Shown: positions 1-11,203 of the stretch, piece by piece | Layout of the letters: each line of letters starts with the position of its first letter | Position numbering within the stretch: the stretch's first letter is position 1 | DNA from: Chromobotia macracanthus | Lineage: Eukaryota > Chordata > Actinopteri > Cypriniformes > Botiidae | Reading direction: 5' to 3' | Length of the DNA: 64,000 nucleotides | Assembly: GCA_036877525.1 (NCBI GenBank) | Contig: JAZGTH010000001.1 | Location: 6,644,001-6,708,000, forward strand | Position numbers and translations under genes: made by a program | Notes under the pieces: model-generated | What the model was told of the DNA's origin: nothing | Seen by the model: the letters and a program-made list of their open reading frames with translations, nothing else | Databases searched by the model: none

Positions 1-433
1 GGATCCAGTTGCGGATGTTTATTGGGGTTATCCATAATCAAAGTCGAAAGTACAAGCAAAGGGTCGTAATAAACATAGACAGTCCAACCATGCAACACAA
101 CAAAAGGGAGAGACGTAAATCAGAGGTCGTAAATCCAGGCAGAGAATCAATATCTAAACAAACAGTCCGATCCAGGTGTCAAACAAAGGGGCTAGGCAAA
201 AATCAGAAAACGAGAATCAAACAATAGGTAAAACACAGGAAAGCAGGTAGTAAGAGAATGCTTAGTAGTCAGGTGTAAAGCTGGCAATACTTCGCAACGT
301 GGCCATGTGGCAGCAAGGTTTATATAGCTGCCAAACAGGAAGTAAGTTCAGAGTTCAAAGTTCAGAGTTCAGCAGAGGGAGCATGAGCAGTCAGTATTCC
401 GGTGAGGGCTCCCTCTGCTGGCGTGATGTTACA
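1..433 (-). repeat. 3' LTR of Gypsy chromovirus (left copy, truncated by window edge)
   Basis: Direct repeat of 4697-5130, differing by about one substitution and two small indel or patch differences over 433 bases. Read on the minus strand it begins TGTAACATC at 433, directly after the polypurine tract at 434-450, and carries a TATA-like box at about 318-329. The outer end and the left target-site duplication lie before base 1 and cannot be seen. The near identity of the two copies implies a recent insertion. Confidence 0.9.
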
Positions 434-3400
434 GAACCCCCCCCTCTACGTGGGCGTCCCCGTGGACGTGGTGCTGGACGGTCAGGTCTGGCTCGATGAA
501 ACTCCTCCGTGAGCGAGGGATCCAGAATGTCCACTGCCGCTACCCACGATCTCTCCTCTGGGCCGTATCCCTCCCAATCCACCAGGTATTGTAACTGACC
601 CCCTCTTTGCCGTGAGTCAAGCAGGACGTTCACCTTGTAGGCCGGCGTTCCGCCAATGTCCAGCGGTGGCGGTGGCTCCTGCAATATGGCCTCGGGGTCA
701 GCGTCCCGGTGGAAAGGTTTGAGGAGTGACACATGGAAAGAAGGAGAGATGCGGTAGTCAGCAGGAAGCTCTAATTGGTAAGTGACCTCATTAATCTGTC
801 TTATGATTTTAAATGGGCCAACATACCTGGGAGAGAGCTTCCTGCTCGGCAGACATAGCTTGAGATCCCTCGTGGAGAGCCAGACCCTTTGTCCAGGTTG
901 GTATGGAGGGTGTGGGCGACGGTGACGGTTAGCGTTAATCTCCTGCCTCCTCACAGCGCGTTGAAGCCATACATGGGCACTGTCCCACACCCTCTCACTG
1001 TTACGAATCCAGTCGTTAACAGCAGGCACAGACGATGGTTCTCCTGACCACGGGAACAGGGGAGGCTGGTAACCCAGCACACATTGAAATGGTGTGAGTC
1101 CTGTAGAGGAGTGCATGAGTGAGTTCTGGGCATACTCGGTCCAAGGGAGAAATTCAGCCCAGCGATGTTGTTCGCGGCTGCAGTAAGTCCGCAGGTACCT
1201 GCCGATCTCTTGGTTCAGCCTCTCCACCTGACCGTTTGACTGCGGATGATAGCCAGAGGTTAAACTCACATTGATATCTAAAAGGTTACAAAAGGATTTC
1301 CAAACCTGAGAGGTGAACTGAGTTCCTCGATCTGATACAATGTCTTCAGGTAGACCATAGTTTCGAAAGACATGGTGGAACATGGCTTGAGCAGTCTCCA
1401 TGGCAGTAGGTAATCCTTTTAATGGAACCAGACGACAGGCTTTGGAGAAGCGGTCGACGATGACCAGAATTGTGGTGTAACCATCAGACAGGGGTAAGTC
1501 AGTGATGAAGTCGATGGAGAGGTGAGACCAAGGTCGTTGGGGAATCGGGAGAGGCTGTAGAAGTCCCGTCGGCAGGTCCCTGGGAGTCTTGGACTGGGCG
1601 CAGATGGAGCAAGACTTGACATAATTGGCCACATCTTTGGTCATTGAAGGCCACCAGAAGGAATTCTGCACAAGTTTAAGGGTTCGTGAAATGCCGGGAT
1701 GTCCCGTGCTGAGTGATGTGTGGACCCACTGGATGACCCGGTGACGTAGTGTCTGGGGAACATATTGTTTGGAGGGGGGGCAGTTCGGTGGTGATGGTTC
1801 TGTGAGGACAGCCTGGTGAATTTCCTCCATTATGTCCCAGTTGACAGGAGCAACAAACAAGGCTGGACTTAGGATAGGTTCAGGATTGTAGTTCTGTCGT
1901 GGGGGATCATGGCGCCTGGATAGTGCATCTGCCTTGCTATTCTTGGAGCCTGGACGATAAGTGACTGTAAAATGGAATCGTGAAAAGAACAGGGACCATC
2001 TTGCCTGGCGTGAATTCAGACGTCGAGCAGACTTGACATACTCAAGGTTCTTATGGTCCGTGATAACTTGAAAAGGATGAGCTGCCCCCTCGAGCCAATG
2101 TCTCCACTCTTCCATGGCAGCCTTCATTGACAGAAGCTCTTTGTTTCCCACATTATAATTAAACTCAGCGGGGGTTAGCTTCCGAGAGAAGAAGGCACAC
2201 GGGAAAAGCTTGGGAGGTTGTCCGTGACGTTGAGAGAGCACGGCTCCAATCCTGCAGTCAGAAGCATCGACCTCCACAATGAAGGGGAGTTCTTGATCTG
2301 GATGTTTAAGGATGGGGGCCGTCGTGAAGCTGGTCTTGAGCTTTTGGAAGGCTGCAATGGTGGAAGCGTTCCATGACAACTTCTTGGGTTTTCCCTTGAG
2401 TAATGAGGTGAGAGGTGCAGCAATAGAACTGTAGTTCCTAATGAAGCATCGATAGAAATTAGCAAAGCCCAGGAACCTCTGCAATTCTTTCAACGTGGAG
2501 GGCTGCGGCCACTCAGTGATGGCGGTTACCTTAGAAGCATCCATTTCAACGCCCTGGTGGCTGATGTTGTACCCCAGGAATGTTGTCTGCTTCACATGAA
2601 ACTCACATTTTTCAGTCTTGACATAGAGTTGGTGATTGAGAAGCTTGGAAAGAACACTCTTGACGTGAGTGACATGATCCTCTTCATTCAGGGAATAGAT
2701 TAGGATGTCGTCAAGATATGCGATGACATACTTGTGGAGGACATCTTTGAAGACTTCATTTATGAAGGATTGGAAGACGGCTGGGGCATTGGCAAGGCCA
2801 AAGGGCATAACCAGGTATTCATAGTGCCCCCTGGTGGTGAGAAAAGCTGTCTTCCACTCATCTCCGTCCCTGATGCGTATCAGGTTATAAGCGTTTCTCA
2901 AGTCGAGTTTAGTAAAAATTTTGGCCTTCCTGAGTTGTTCTAGGGCAGAAGGGACTAGAGGCAGTGGATACCTGAATTTAACAGTGACATTATTGAGGCC
3001 TCTGTAGTCGATGCACGGACGCAGACCCCCATCCTTCTCCACGAAGAAGAAGCTGGCTGCAGCGGGAGAAGTAGAAGGACGGATAAAGCCAGCTTCCAGA
3101 GCCTCCTTGATGTAGTCCTCCATAGCCTGTGCTTCTTGGCGTGACAGCGGGTAGACTTTGCTTTTGGGAGGACACATGTTGGGAAGAAGGTCTATAGCAC
3201 AGTCCCAGTGCCGATGTGGTGGTAACTGTGTGGCTTTAACCTTGCTGAAGACCTCCAAAAGCTCGTTATAAACCTTGGGGATCTTTGGTTGGGTCAGGCT
3301 CGGAGGGCTCCCCATGCTTGTGGACAGACATGGACTGGACTGCTTAAGGGTTAGACAGTGACTAAAACAGAATGGAGACCAGTGGGTCAGCTCACCCGTG

Positions 3401-4731
3401 TGCCAGGAGATGTGGGGATCGTGGCAACTTAGCCATGGAATTCCTAAAATTATTTCATATTTGGGTGAGTCGATCAGATATAGAGAGATGTTCTCTTCAT
3501 GAAAAACCCCAATTTGCATTTTCAGTGATCGGGTCTGTTCCAGAACTCCTCCTTTGATGGGTTGGTTATTGACAGCCGTAATACTGATAGGTGGAAAGCA
3601 TGGAATGGTGGGTAGTTGATGTTTCCGGGCGATGTCCGAGTTGATGAGGTTGAGAGCGGCGCCGGAATCTACTAATGCTGTCAACATAAAAGAACCACTT
3701 TCGGTAGAAATCTGTACGGGTAATGTGAAGACTTTAACTGGATTTTGTGAAAAGGTGTCCACATTCACCCGGTATTGTGCTGTGAGGGACCTCCGGGTCT
3801 TTTGAGGACACTGTGACTTATGATGACCTGGTTCACCACAATAAAAGCAGAGGTTGTTGATGAACCTTCGTCTACGCTCGTCCTCAGACAGCCTGGTAGA
3901 TCCTACTTGCATGGGCTTGGTAACACATGGTGCCTCAGGATTCCGAAGTGCAGGTCGTGACATAAGGTGGGATGCATGCGCTTGCTTGGGTTTAGGTGAG
4001 TTCCTGAGCAAATTATCAATCTTAACAGTCATGTTAACAAAGTCATTGAAAGAAGATTCCTCACCTCGACATGCCATCTCCAACTGCAATTGGGGACATA
4101 GGCTTTCCCGAAACACCCCTTTAAGTGCAGCATCATTCCATCCACTCTGAGCTGCAAGAGTCCTGAATTCAACTGTGTGCTCTGCTGCACTATGTGAGCC
4201 TTGAGAAAGGTGTAAAAGACGAGACGAAACATCCCGACCCCCAGCAGGATATTCAAATACTTCTCGGAGTTGTTGCAAAAAATACTCAGGTGAAGATCTA
4301 AACTGTTCGTCCGTCTCCCAAACCGCAGCAGCCCAATCAATAGCCTTGCCAGATAATAGTGACATGATAAAAGAGCATTGATCAGAACTAGCATGAGACT
4401 GATCCCCCAACGATTCCAAATAAGTGCGTACTTGTCGAATGAACCCTTTACACCGTTCTGCAGAACCATCAAACTTATCGGGAAGAGCAAGTCTTACCGT
4501 GCTCGACGTGGTGGAAGGAGGAGAGCAAAGTCGCTGGAGCAGTAGTTCATTCAATGCCTGTAAGTTAGCTAGCTGTTCGTGGTAGCTGCGTAATAGTTCT
4601 CCCTGGTAGACAAATGCAGCTTGCAGCTGTGAAACATCCGCTGGATTGAGGGTAGGCGAAGTATTCTGTAAGGGGGCTGAGGCAGAAGCTGAAGCAGGAT
4701 CCAGTTGCGGATGTTTATTGGGGTTATCCAT
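391..4731 (-). CDS. Gypsy chromovirus gag-pol polyprotein (single open frame)
   Basis: One uninterrupted 1446-residue frame from the ATG at 4731 to a TGA at 391-393; an in-frame ATG further upstream at 4794 is possible, but the start MDNPNKHPQLDP fits gag better. Visible in order: gag; a CCHC zinc knuckle CFYCGEPGHHKSQC at residues 295-308; an aspartic protease DSGA at 355; reverse transcriptase with YLDD at 672-675; RNase H with DAS at about 822; an integrase HHCC region around 1000-1040; integrase catalytic D1074, D1134 and E1170 (D,D-35-E); and a C-terminal chromodomain with DWEGYGPEERSW near 1385. No stop or frameshift is seen and all catalytic motifs are present, so the element may be autonomous. 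The product copies element RNA to DNA and integrates it; the chromodomain is known in chromoviruses to steer insertion to modified chromatin. The frame begins inside the right LTR and ends inside the left LTR. Confidence 0.95.
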   Translation of the reverse strand: MDNPNKHPQLDPASASASAPLQNTSPTLNPADVSQLQAAFVYQGELLRSYHEQLANLQALNELLLQRLCSPPSTTSSTVRLALPDKFDGSAERCKGFIRQVRTYLESLGDQSHASSDQCSFIMSLLSGKAIDWAAAVWETDEQFRSSPEYFLQQLREVFEYPAGGRDVSSRLLHLSQGSHSAAEHTVEFRTLAAQSGWNDAALKGVFRESLCPQLQLEMACRGEESSFNDFVNMTVKIDNLLRNSPKPKQAHASHLMSRPALRNPEAPCVTKPMQVGSTRLSEDERRRRFINNLCFYCGEPGHHKSQCPQKTRRSLTAQYRVNVDTFSQNPVKVFTLPVQISTESGSFMLTALVDSGAALNLINSDIARKHQLPTIPCFPPISITAVNNQPIKGGVLEQTRSLKMQIGVFHEENISLYLIDSPKYEIILGIPWLSCHDPHISWHTGELTHWSPFCFSHCLTLKQSSPCLSTSMGSPPSLTQPKIPKVYNELLEVFSKVKATQLPPHRHWDCAIDLLPNMCPPKSKVYPLSRQEAQAMEDYIKEALEAGFIRPSTSPAAASFFFVEKDGGLRPCIDYRGLNNVTVKFRYPLPLVPSALEQLRKAKIFTKLDLRNAYNLIRIRDGDEWKTAFLTTRGHYEYLVMPFGLANAPAVFQSFINEVFKDVLHKYVIAYLDDILIYSLNEEDHVTHVKSVLSKLLNHQLYVKTEKCEFHVKQTTFLGYNISHQGVEMDASKVTAITEWPQPSTLKELQRFLGFANFYRCFIRNYSSIAAPLTSLLKGKPKKLSWNASTIAAFQKLKTSFTTAPILKHPDQELPFIVEVDASDCRIGAVLSQRHGQPPKLFPCAFFSRKLTPAEFNYNVGNKELLSMKAAMEEWRHWLEGAAHPFQVITDHKNLEYVKSARRLNSRQARWSLFFSRFHFTVTYRPGSKNSKADALSRRHDPPRQNYNPEPILSPALFVAPVNWDIMEEIHQAVLTEPSPPNCPPSKQYVPQTLRHRVIQWVHTSLSTGHPGISRTLKLVQNSFWWPSMTKDVANYVKSCSICAQSKTPRDLPTGLLQPLPIPQRPWSHLSIDFITDLPLSDGYTTILVIVDRFSKACRLVPLKGLPTAMETAQAMFHHVFRNYGLPEDIVSDRGTQFTSQVWKSFCNLLDINVSLTSGYHPQSNGQVERLNQEIGRYLRTYCSREQHRWAEFLPWTEYAQNSLMHSSTGLTPFQCVLGYQPPLFPWSGEPSSVPAVNDWIRNSERVWDSAHVWLQRAVRRQEINANRHRRPHPPYQPGQRVWLSTRDLKLCLPSRKLSPRYVGPFKIIRQINEVTYQLELPADYRISPSFHVSLLKPFHRDADPEAILQEPPPPLDIGGTPAYKVNVLLDSRQRGGQLQYLVDWEGYGPEERSWVAAVDILDPSLTEEFHRARPDRPAPRPRGRPRRGGGSVTSRQQREPSPEY
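434..450 (-). other. Polypurine tract of the Gypsy element
   Basis: On the minus strand a purine run with eight G residues (AGAGGGGGGGGTTC) ends at 434, exactly where the 3' LTR begins with TG. This is the usual plus-strand DNA primer position. Here it is also translated, because the gag-pol frame runs through it into the LTR. Confidence 0.8.
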
Positions 4732-5130
4732 AATCAAAGTCGAAAGTACAAGCAAAGGGTCGTAATAAACATAGACAGTCCAACCATGCAACACAACAAA
4801 AGGGAGAGACGTAAATCAGAGGTCGTAAATCCAGGCAGAGAATCAATATCTAAACAAACAGTCCGATCCAGGTGTCAAACAAAGGGGCTAGGCAAAAATC
4901 AGAAAACGAGAACCAAACAATAGGTAAAACACAGGAAAGCAGGTAGTAAAAGAGAATGCTTAGTAGTCAGGTGTAAAGCTGGCAATACTTATAACGTGGC
5001 CATGTGGCAGCAAGGTTTATATAGCTGCCAAACAGGAAGTAAGTTCAGAGTTCAAAGTTCAGAGTTCAGCAGAGGGAGCATGAGCAGTCAGTATTCCGGT
5101 GAGGGCTCCCTCTGCTGGCGTGATGTTACA
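4667..5130 (-). repeat. 5' LTR of Gypsy chromovirus
   Basis: The part from 4697 to 5130 is repeated at 1-433. On the minus strand it starts TGTAACATC at 5130. The inner end is not provable because the left copy is cut at base 1. By analogy with the solo LTRs at 11204 and 43272 (which end ATGGATCC, a short spacer, then TTACA) it probably ends at the TTACA at 4667. It carries a TATA-like box, AATAAA, and the gag ATG at 4731. No TGG-type primer binding site is obvious just inside. Confidence 0.75.
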
Positions 5131-7400
5131 TCTGCCTAAATCACTGGGAAGACTCTTCCAGAGTTTGGGCGCCAAGTATGAAAAGGATCTACCGCCAGTA
5201 CTTGATTTTGAAATTCTGAAATTATCAACTATTATCAACATATTTCAAAGGAAATATGTTCCTTTTTTTGTTCCAGTCAACAGTCTAGCAGCAGATAGAT
5301 AAGATAGAGATAGAGATAATAGAGAAAATAGAGATTGTGAAACATTCAAGTACAATACATTACAATAATCCAATCTGGATTCAATTAAAGCAGAGGGGCA
5401 AAAAATTAAAATTTTGTAGTTTAACTGATAGGAAGCTGGCTATATTAACTTCTCTCAGACATTACAATTACCCTGTAGACTGAAAACACCCTTGGATGTT
5501 ACACTGAGCATCATCTGCCTAACAGTGGTATGAGACATTCTTTCTAAAGATGGTATACAGAGGGAGCTTGTATAAAGAAAATAAAACAGGACCCAAAACT
5601 GAGCCCTGTGGTACCCTGTGCAATACTGGTGCATGAGACAGTAATTGCCAAAGAAAGGGTTTGGTCCTTTAAACAGGAAGTAAACCAATTTAGAGCATGC
5701 CCCTGGATCCAGATAAGCTGTAAACAATTTAAGTGAATGTCATGATTAAGGGTTTCAAAGGCACAATTAAAACAGCACAGTCGATGGAAAGCAATGTCAT
5801 TTAATACTTTGAGCATTGCAGACTTTGCTGTGGTCTAAAGCCAGACTAATATTTATCAAAAATACCATTATCCTGTAAGAACAAATAAAGCTGTTAAAAC
5901 ACAACCTTCTCTAAAACTTTCCTCCATTTCTGTCTATAGTGTTACAGAGGAGGCCCCCGTGCCGCAGCCTCCGAACCACCAGAGGGAATCCTCACCCGAA
6001 TATTAGTCAGTTTACTTCCGGACTCTATTTACCATGAGGTCGCATTCTTAGGACTTGATAACTCTGTCACCTGTTTCCCATTTCCTCCCTATATAAACGT
6101 CATCCGGACTCTAATTCTTTACGAAGTCTTGATTTACCACAGTGATAAATTCTGAGTGGTTTTCATTACTCTTGGTTGGATTTGGACTGTTTATCGTTTT
6201 TGACTATCTTGCTGTCTGCCCTGATTTTGCTCTGTTTTGTGGATTTTGATTGTTTGCCACTTGCCTCTACCCTTGCCTGTCTCACAATACTGCCTTGCCT
6301 TTCCCTTGTTATATCTGTCTGCTGGTTACTGACCCTGCCTGTCTGTTACTCTCTAATAAAGTGCTGCAAATGGATCCTAACGCCTGACCCATCATTAAAA
6401 ATAGACTGAGTTTTAATATTAAGCCAGGGTTGTACACAACATTTGGGTTTCTTCATTTTAAAGGGGGCAATAACATCCTGTGTATTTGAACAAACCACAT
6501 TAAACATACTCACCAATTCATCAGGATTTACTCCAAGATAAAATGATCCTATAACATTAGTTATGGAGGAAGTAATATAGGTATCTAAAAATTTCCAGCT
6601 GTGGATGAATTAAAAGAATGAACATGATGGCCTACAGACACACAATGTGATACTGGACTAGAAACAGCTAAATTAAAAACAATAGGCTTATGATCAGCCA
6701 AAAAATTCTTTAAAATCTACTTCACTGACTGAAAGGCTGAATGATAAAATCAAAAAGCGAAAAAGCTTGTGTCCTTGTTTATGAGTAGGACCAAGAACAG
6801 AATTGTAGAATTAAAAGAATCAATAATTAGTAAAAACTCTTTGACCATAGGCTTAGAAGGACAACAAACATGTATGTTAAAATCCCGTAAGAACAGAAGC
6901 CTATCAACATGTAAACAATGTCAAACAAAATTCTTGTTGTATTTGGGCAGTGTAAATACAAGCATGCAAAGGACTGGATAACAACTGTCCATCTTAAATA
7001 ACTGTATTTCAAAACTAGAAAACAATTCTGTAGCAAGTGTATGACATTTGAATTTATTTATATTAATAGCTAAGCTATCATCATGACCAACTGACCGTGC
7101 TGTAGTAAAAAAGTTATAATCTTTAGGACAAGATTCAGCATTCAACAATGTCTCAGTTATAAACAAAAGGTCCAATCCATGAAATTAAATTAGTTCATTA
7201 ATTATAAATGTCTTATCTGAGATTGATTTTACATTTGATAATGCCATCTTCACTTCAATGCAGTCAGTTTCCTGGGCAGTAAATTGGCGGTAGAATTGAT
7301 ATAAGATTATTTTGAGGTTCCAACTGTGATGAATAATCCAATAAATAAAGGTTGCTAAGATTTCCTCCTCTTCTGCAATCTTTAATAAAAACACCTATCC
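5131..7400 (-). mobile_element. L2/Rex-like LINE remnant, 5'-to-3' on minus strand
   Basis: Three recognisable parts lie in minus-strand order. At about 6921-7175 is an AP-endonuclease piece with LLFITETLLN and CHTLATELFSSFEIQLFK. At about 5455-5816 is a reverse-transcriptase piece with FETLNHDIHL and HALNWFTSCLKDQT. At 5131-5241 is the C-terminal piece SYLAPKLWKSLPSDLG. Stops and frameshifts interrupt all of them, and a solo LTR at 5940-6400 splits the element. The Gypsy element at the left edge abuts it at 5130. GATA-rich simple sequence occurs at about 5290-5335. Not functional. Confidence 0.75.
5940..6400 (+). repeat. Solo LTR (Gypsy type) inside the LINE remnant
   Basis: Starts TGTTACAGAGGAGG, has a TATA-like motif near 6092, and ends AATAAAGTGCTGCAAATGGATCC plus a short decayed tail. 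The same layout and 3' motif occur in the LTRs at 11204, 34897 and 42945. Flanks read (t)atag on the left and (a)atag on the right, a plausible imperfect target duplication. No internal region follows. Confidence 0.7.
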
Positions 7401-8030
7401 TGGTTGTTCTGGATGAACAGAGACAGGACCATGCTCAAAGAAGCTCAAATAAAAAATCCCAGACTCCATATACCCCCATGACGTGAAGGTACCTCTTCAC
7501 CACACATCTCCGCACTTTCCCTGTCTTCTGTAGTGTTTCTTCCTAGAATGATGATCACAGTCTGGTAAGCGACATATTTCTGAAGGCAGCAGAGGCATAG
7601 CAGCTCAGGAGACCTGTACCCTCCGTGATTTGAATCAGATGGAATTTCAACAGATGTTCGTAAATTCAGAAGAAATAAATGATCATAAACAAGCACTGTG
7701 GTAGATACACACACAAACAAGACAAATATACTCAGTAAAAAGAGCACAGACAACAAGCAACAGCTTGGCAAACATCACACTGGCACCGCCTTGCTCATTC
7801 AGGCAGAGCGTGAACCAGACACATTATTGTACATAATACGTTTTACAGTTTACAATAGAAAACATTACAAAATCTTTATTCAAAATCATTGCATTCTTGT
7901 AAATATTTCTAGGTGCTTCCGAATTGGAAAAACTTAAAACTTACTCACCAATGACCACTCGGCCGCTGTGTGGTGGCTTTAAACAAGCATGAGCGAACAA
8001 AATTCAAGGCAGAGGAAAAACTTCTGAACT
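7401..8030. other. No gene recognised
   Basis: Short ORFs here have no recognisable domain. The sequence is probably old repeat, but I could not assign it. Confidence 0.5.
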
Positions 8031-9320
8031 CCTCAGTGTGGTCCAGGTAAATATGCAAATTGTACACTGGACACAGCAGGGATAGGGCTGGGTCCTCTTC
8101 TGACTGTGGAAGGGCTTAGCTGTGTGCTAAGGGGAGCCTCTGTAAAGGCATAACAAAGAGGAAAAGGGCCCCTGCCTTTCCTTGGGTGGGGCCGTCTGCA
8201 CAAGCAGCTCTGTCTTCTCTGGGTCGACCATCTCAGGACCACTTTAAAACCATAGGGGGACTCTTAGCAGTCAATTGGCATACAGCCAGCACTGGTTTCC
8301 TCCTCAGAAACTAAGGTGCTGGCTGAGATGTAGAAGGAGCCAGCTGAGAAATTTCAGGGACCCAAGTTTGTCACAAAGGGGGCTGTCTCTTTATCGCCCT
8401 GTACACAGTTCCAGAAGTTGCTCTGTGTTGAGACCACCCTCATCCAGGTCTTTTAGTGCCATGGCTTGATGGACCTGCAGGATAGCCATGGCATGGAGGG
8501 CAGAGGCAGCTTGTATTGCAGCACTATAGTCCTTCACTATAGGAAAAGAATAAACCTACAGGTCTTGAACAGGGATATTTTTTCCAGAAGGCAGTGCTGA
8601 TGCTGCAATGATAACTCATCCTTATTGTGAGTCCTGAATGTAACAGTGAGGCCACCATAAGGCAGTCCACACATCAGCAGGAAACTCGATTGGCCCAGAC
8701 AAGTGTGCTGGGTAATAGATGTCCCGTGGTGTCCTACAATCGTTTGTATAACACATGATTGTGTGCAGCCGTAATAGAAGGAGCAGTGCAGGGAGCAACC
8801 GAAGTGGTTTTTAGAAGAAAGAAATGCATGACCGCAGCATCCCAAATGACATGTTCTCGCAGTGAAAACATGAACCCTCAATGAATGCCACCTCAGCATA
8901 AGCACGGCCCAAACATCTGAGCCAGAGATCGTGGCCATTAGAGGAAGAAAGGTACCAACCGCACCCAAAGGCACATGCACAGAAAGGCATAATAAAACTT
9001 GCCTCGTGAAATGTACTCTTTTAGAGGAAATTTGCACTTTTAGTGACTGCTGAAAAGATGCTGTAAAATCCAGTCAACAATAAAAAAGCTGCAGTGAATT
9101 AAACGGATCGGAATGAAAAACAAATCTGAATGAGTGATGAATCAGGCAGAGACTGGCATGCAAATTCCACTCACCAATTCCTGTTGGTGCTTATTTTAAG
9201 GCCAATTCTCATTGGATTTTTTTTATAAAAAGCAGAGTGAATGGTCTCCCATGGTTGAAACCCTAGTGTCACTACATTGACACAACATCAGTTGTGTGAG
9301 TGGCAGAAAGGGAACTGTTG
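8031..9320 (-). repeat. Unclassified interspersed repeat
   Basis: The right end (about 9140-9320), read on the minus strand, shares a block order with 43395-43760: a TTGTGTTGATG-like motif, GACACTAGGG, then GGTGAGTGGAATTTGCATGCCAGTCTC. No transposase or reverse transcriptase is visible. The 166-residue minus ORF at 8537-9037 has no known motif and I treat it as chance. Confidence 0.45.
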
Positions 9321-10300
9321 GTTAACATTTTTATTATACTGTACATGCCAATGAATATTTTGATCTGAAAATAAAGTGAAAGGTGTCCTCAAATACTCAC
9401 CAACATGCGACCATCCTGGCAAATAAGCTGCAGCACACCACTATGATTACAAACTGTTTTGTTGACAAGCTTTATCTGTATTCATGGTAACTGGAACTTG
9501 ATTCATTGCATCATGTTAATTGACTAAAGGTGCATAGTCTCAAAAGTACATACTTTTTTAAGTAGGCTGCCATACTACATTACATTATCATTATTGTTAT
9601 CCTTATGGTCATTATTAGGGCTACTGCACTATGTAGAGAATTAAAGCATTGTCCACCAAAAAAATATTATTCATAAACAACATTGCCCAGAATTACTGTT
9701 AATGCATCTTTTCTCCACCATCCCATGTTTAAGGAAAACAAATATTATTCCAAAAGGGAAATATTAATAATTGATTAGGATCAATAAATGATTGGGGGAA
9801 ATCTTAATCAATGTAATACATAGATTTAACAGTTCTATAGAGCATGTAGAGCATGAGCATCAGCAGGACTAGGGAATCCAGAGTATGAGCATGAACTACC
9901 ACAACATCATGTGTTATACAAACAAGACTTTATTTACTAATCACTTACTACTCTAACATATGATTAAAGTATAACGTTATTGGAAATTTATGAATCTGAA
10001 GGAACCATCAGTTTCTTAATTCCAACCCACCTCAGTACTAAATTACTAAAACTATGATACTTGCATATCTTCCACATTGAAAGAAAGTGTCCTGATGCAG
10101 TTAGTTGAGGCTCCAGCTGATCTTTGCTGGATATTGTAGTGATCAGAGAGAGAATCAGTTTGATGTACAATGTTTACAATGAATGAACAGATAAGGCTGT
10201 AGCATGGCACAAGCTTAGAGGCCACCCAAAGACTAGCTCAGCATCCCTCAAAGTGAATGAAGTGAAAGTGAATCTGACTTTATTCCTTTGGGTTGTAAAA
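9321..10300. other. Intergenic, nothing recognised
   Basis: AT-rich sequence with no supported ORF, repeat end or RNA gene. Confidence 0.5.
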
Positions 10301-10309
10301 CAGTCTTAT

Positions 10310-10435
10310 CTAGATGGGTTGCTATGGTCACCAGAGGACTGGTTCTGCATGTTAGTGTTAATTGTAGTTTGAGGGTAGCTCTACAGTCACCCCAGAGCAT
10401 AGATTGTTGGGGGAGGTATGTATGGTTATATTAAT
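10310..10435 (-). repeat. Interspersed repeat, second copy at 32540-32675
   Basis: Read on the minus strand, the block containing ACTACAATTAAC and ATGCAGAACCAG matches 32540-32675 over roughly 120 bases with moderate divergence. No coding capacity. Confidence 0.6.
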
Positions 10436-10529
10436 GAAACATAACTAGTTATAGTTTGCCTGATATGTCTCAGGCACTACAGTTATTATTTACAGTGTTA
10501 AATGCACATGCCCACCATGCATTGGCTTT

Positions 10530-10740
10530 AGATAAACCACTTGTGGCGATAGTACCATAGTGCTTGGGCTCATCGTTGCTGCTTGCAGCTATATTATTTT
10601 TTTATTTATGGTTTCAGGGCCTTTGGGTCCCTTAACATGCACAAAAACTCCTGAAATGTAGCACACACTGAGTCATCAGCCATTAAGGCCAGTCAAAAGC
10701 TGGCACATGGGTGGGGCAGGGGGCCCGGTAGCACCCCCTG
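10530..10740 (-). repeat. Copy of the TAGCTGCAAGCAGC repeat family
   Basis: On the minus strand the element end AATATAGCTGCAAGCAGCAA lies at about 10577-10596, followed by CGATGAGCCCAAGCAC. The same end occurs on the plus strand at about 16339 and 31939. Confidence 0.6.
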
Positions 10741-10915
10741 GTATGGGACATACAAATATACTGGTAAATTATTGGCATATTACCGTTAAGAGATCATGTG
10801 TGAACATGACCTTTTAAAAATTGACCAGTAAATCGGTCCTGCCAATTTGCCAGCAAGAGTTGTAACATTACCAGTAATTTACTGCTACGGTGCTACATGT
10901 GAACACAGAATTGGA
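10741..10915. repeat. Short MITE-like fragment
   Basis: Contains ACTGGTAAATTATTGGCATATTACCG and, further on, ACCAGTAATTTACTG in inverted arrangement, with 'catgtgtgaaca' and 'catgtgaacaca' at either side. This resembles a small palindromic element. No coding. Confidence 0.35.
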
Positions 10916-11203
10916 TTACTCACAGAGACATCCTAATGTAAAAGTCTGCTTCTAGCCAATCTGAACATTCTGACCCAGAAGATGCATTTACTTTATGCTG
11001 TTTATGTCAAAGCAGAGATGTTTGTCTAATACGATGTAGTCTAGTCAAAAGCAACTGCATGAACGTAAACATTTGCAACAAAAATACAGAACACATGCAT
11101 TTGGAAAGTCAAACAAACAAAGTCAGATATTAAAACAACACTGTCTGGCGTTCACTTATGGTTAATGACATCACAAAGTTCACTGGTATGTTGATACTGA
11201 TGT

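Noticed and set aside
9..227. 72-residue plus ORF repeated at 4705-4923
   Set aside because: Antisense to the Gypsy LTR; repeated only because the LTR is repeated.
8537..9037. 166-residue minus ORF
   Set aside because: No recognisable motif, composition like random repeat sequence, adjacent to an interspersed repeat end.
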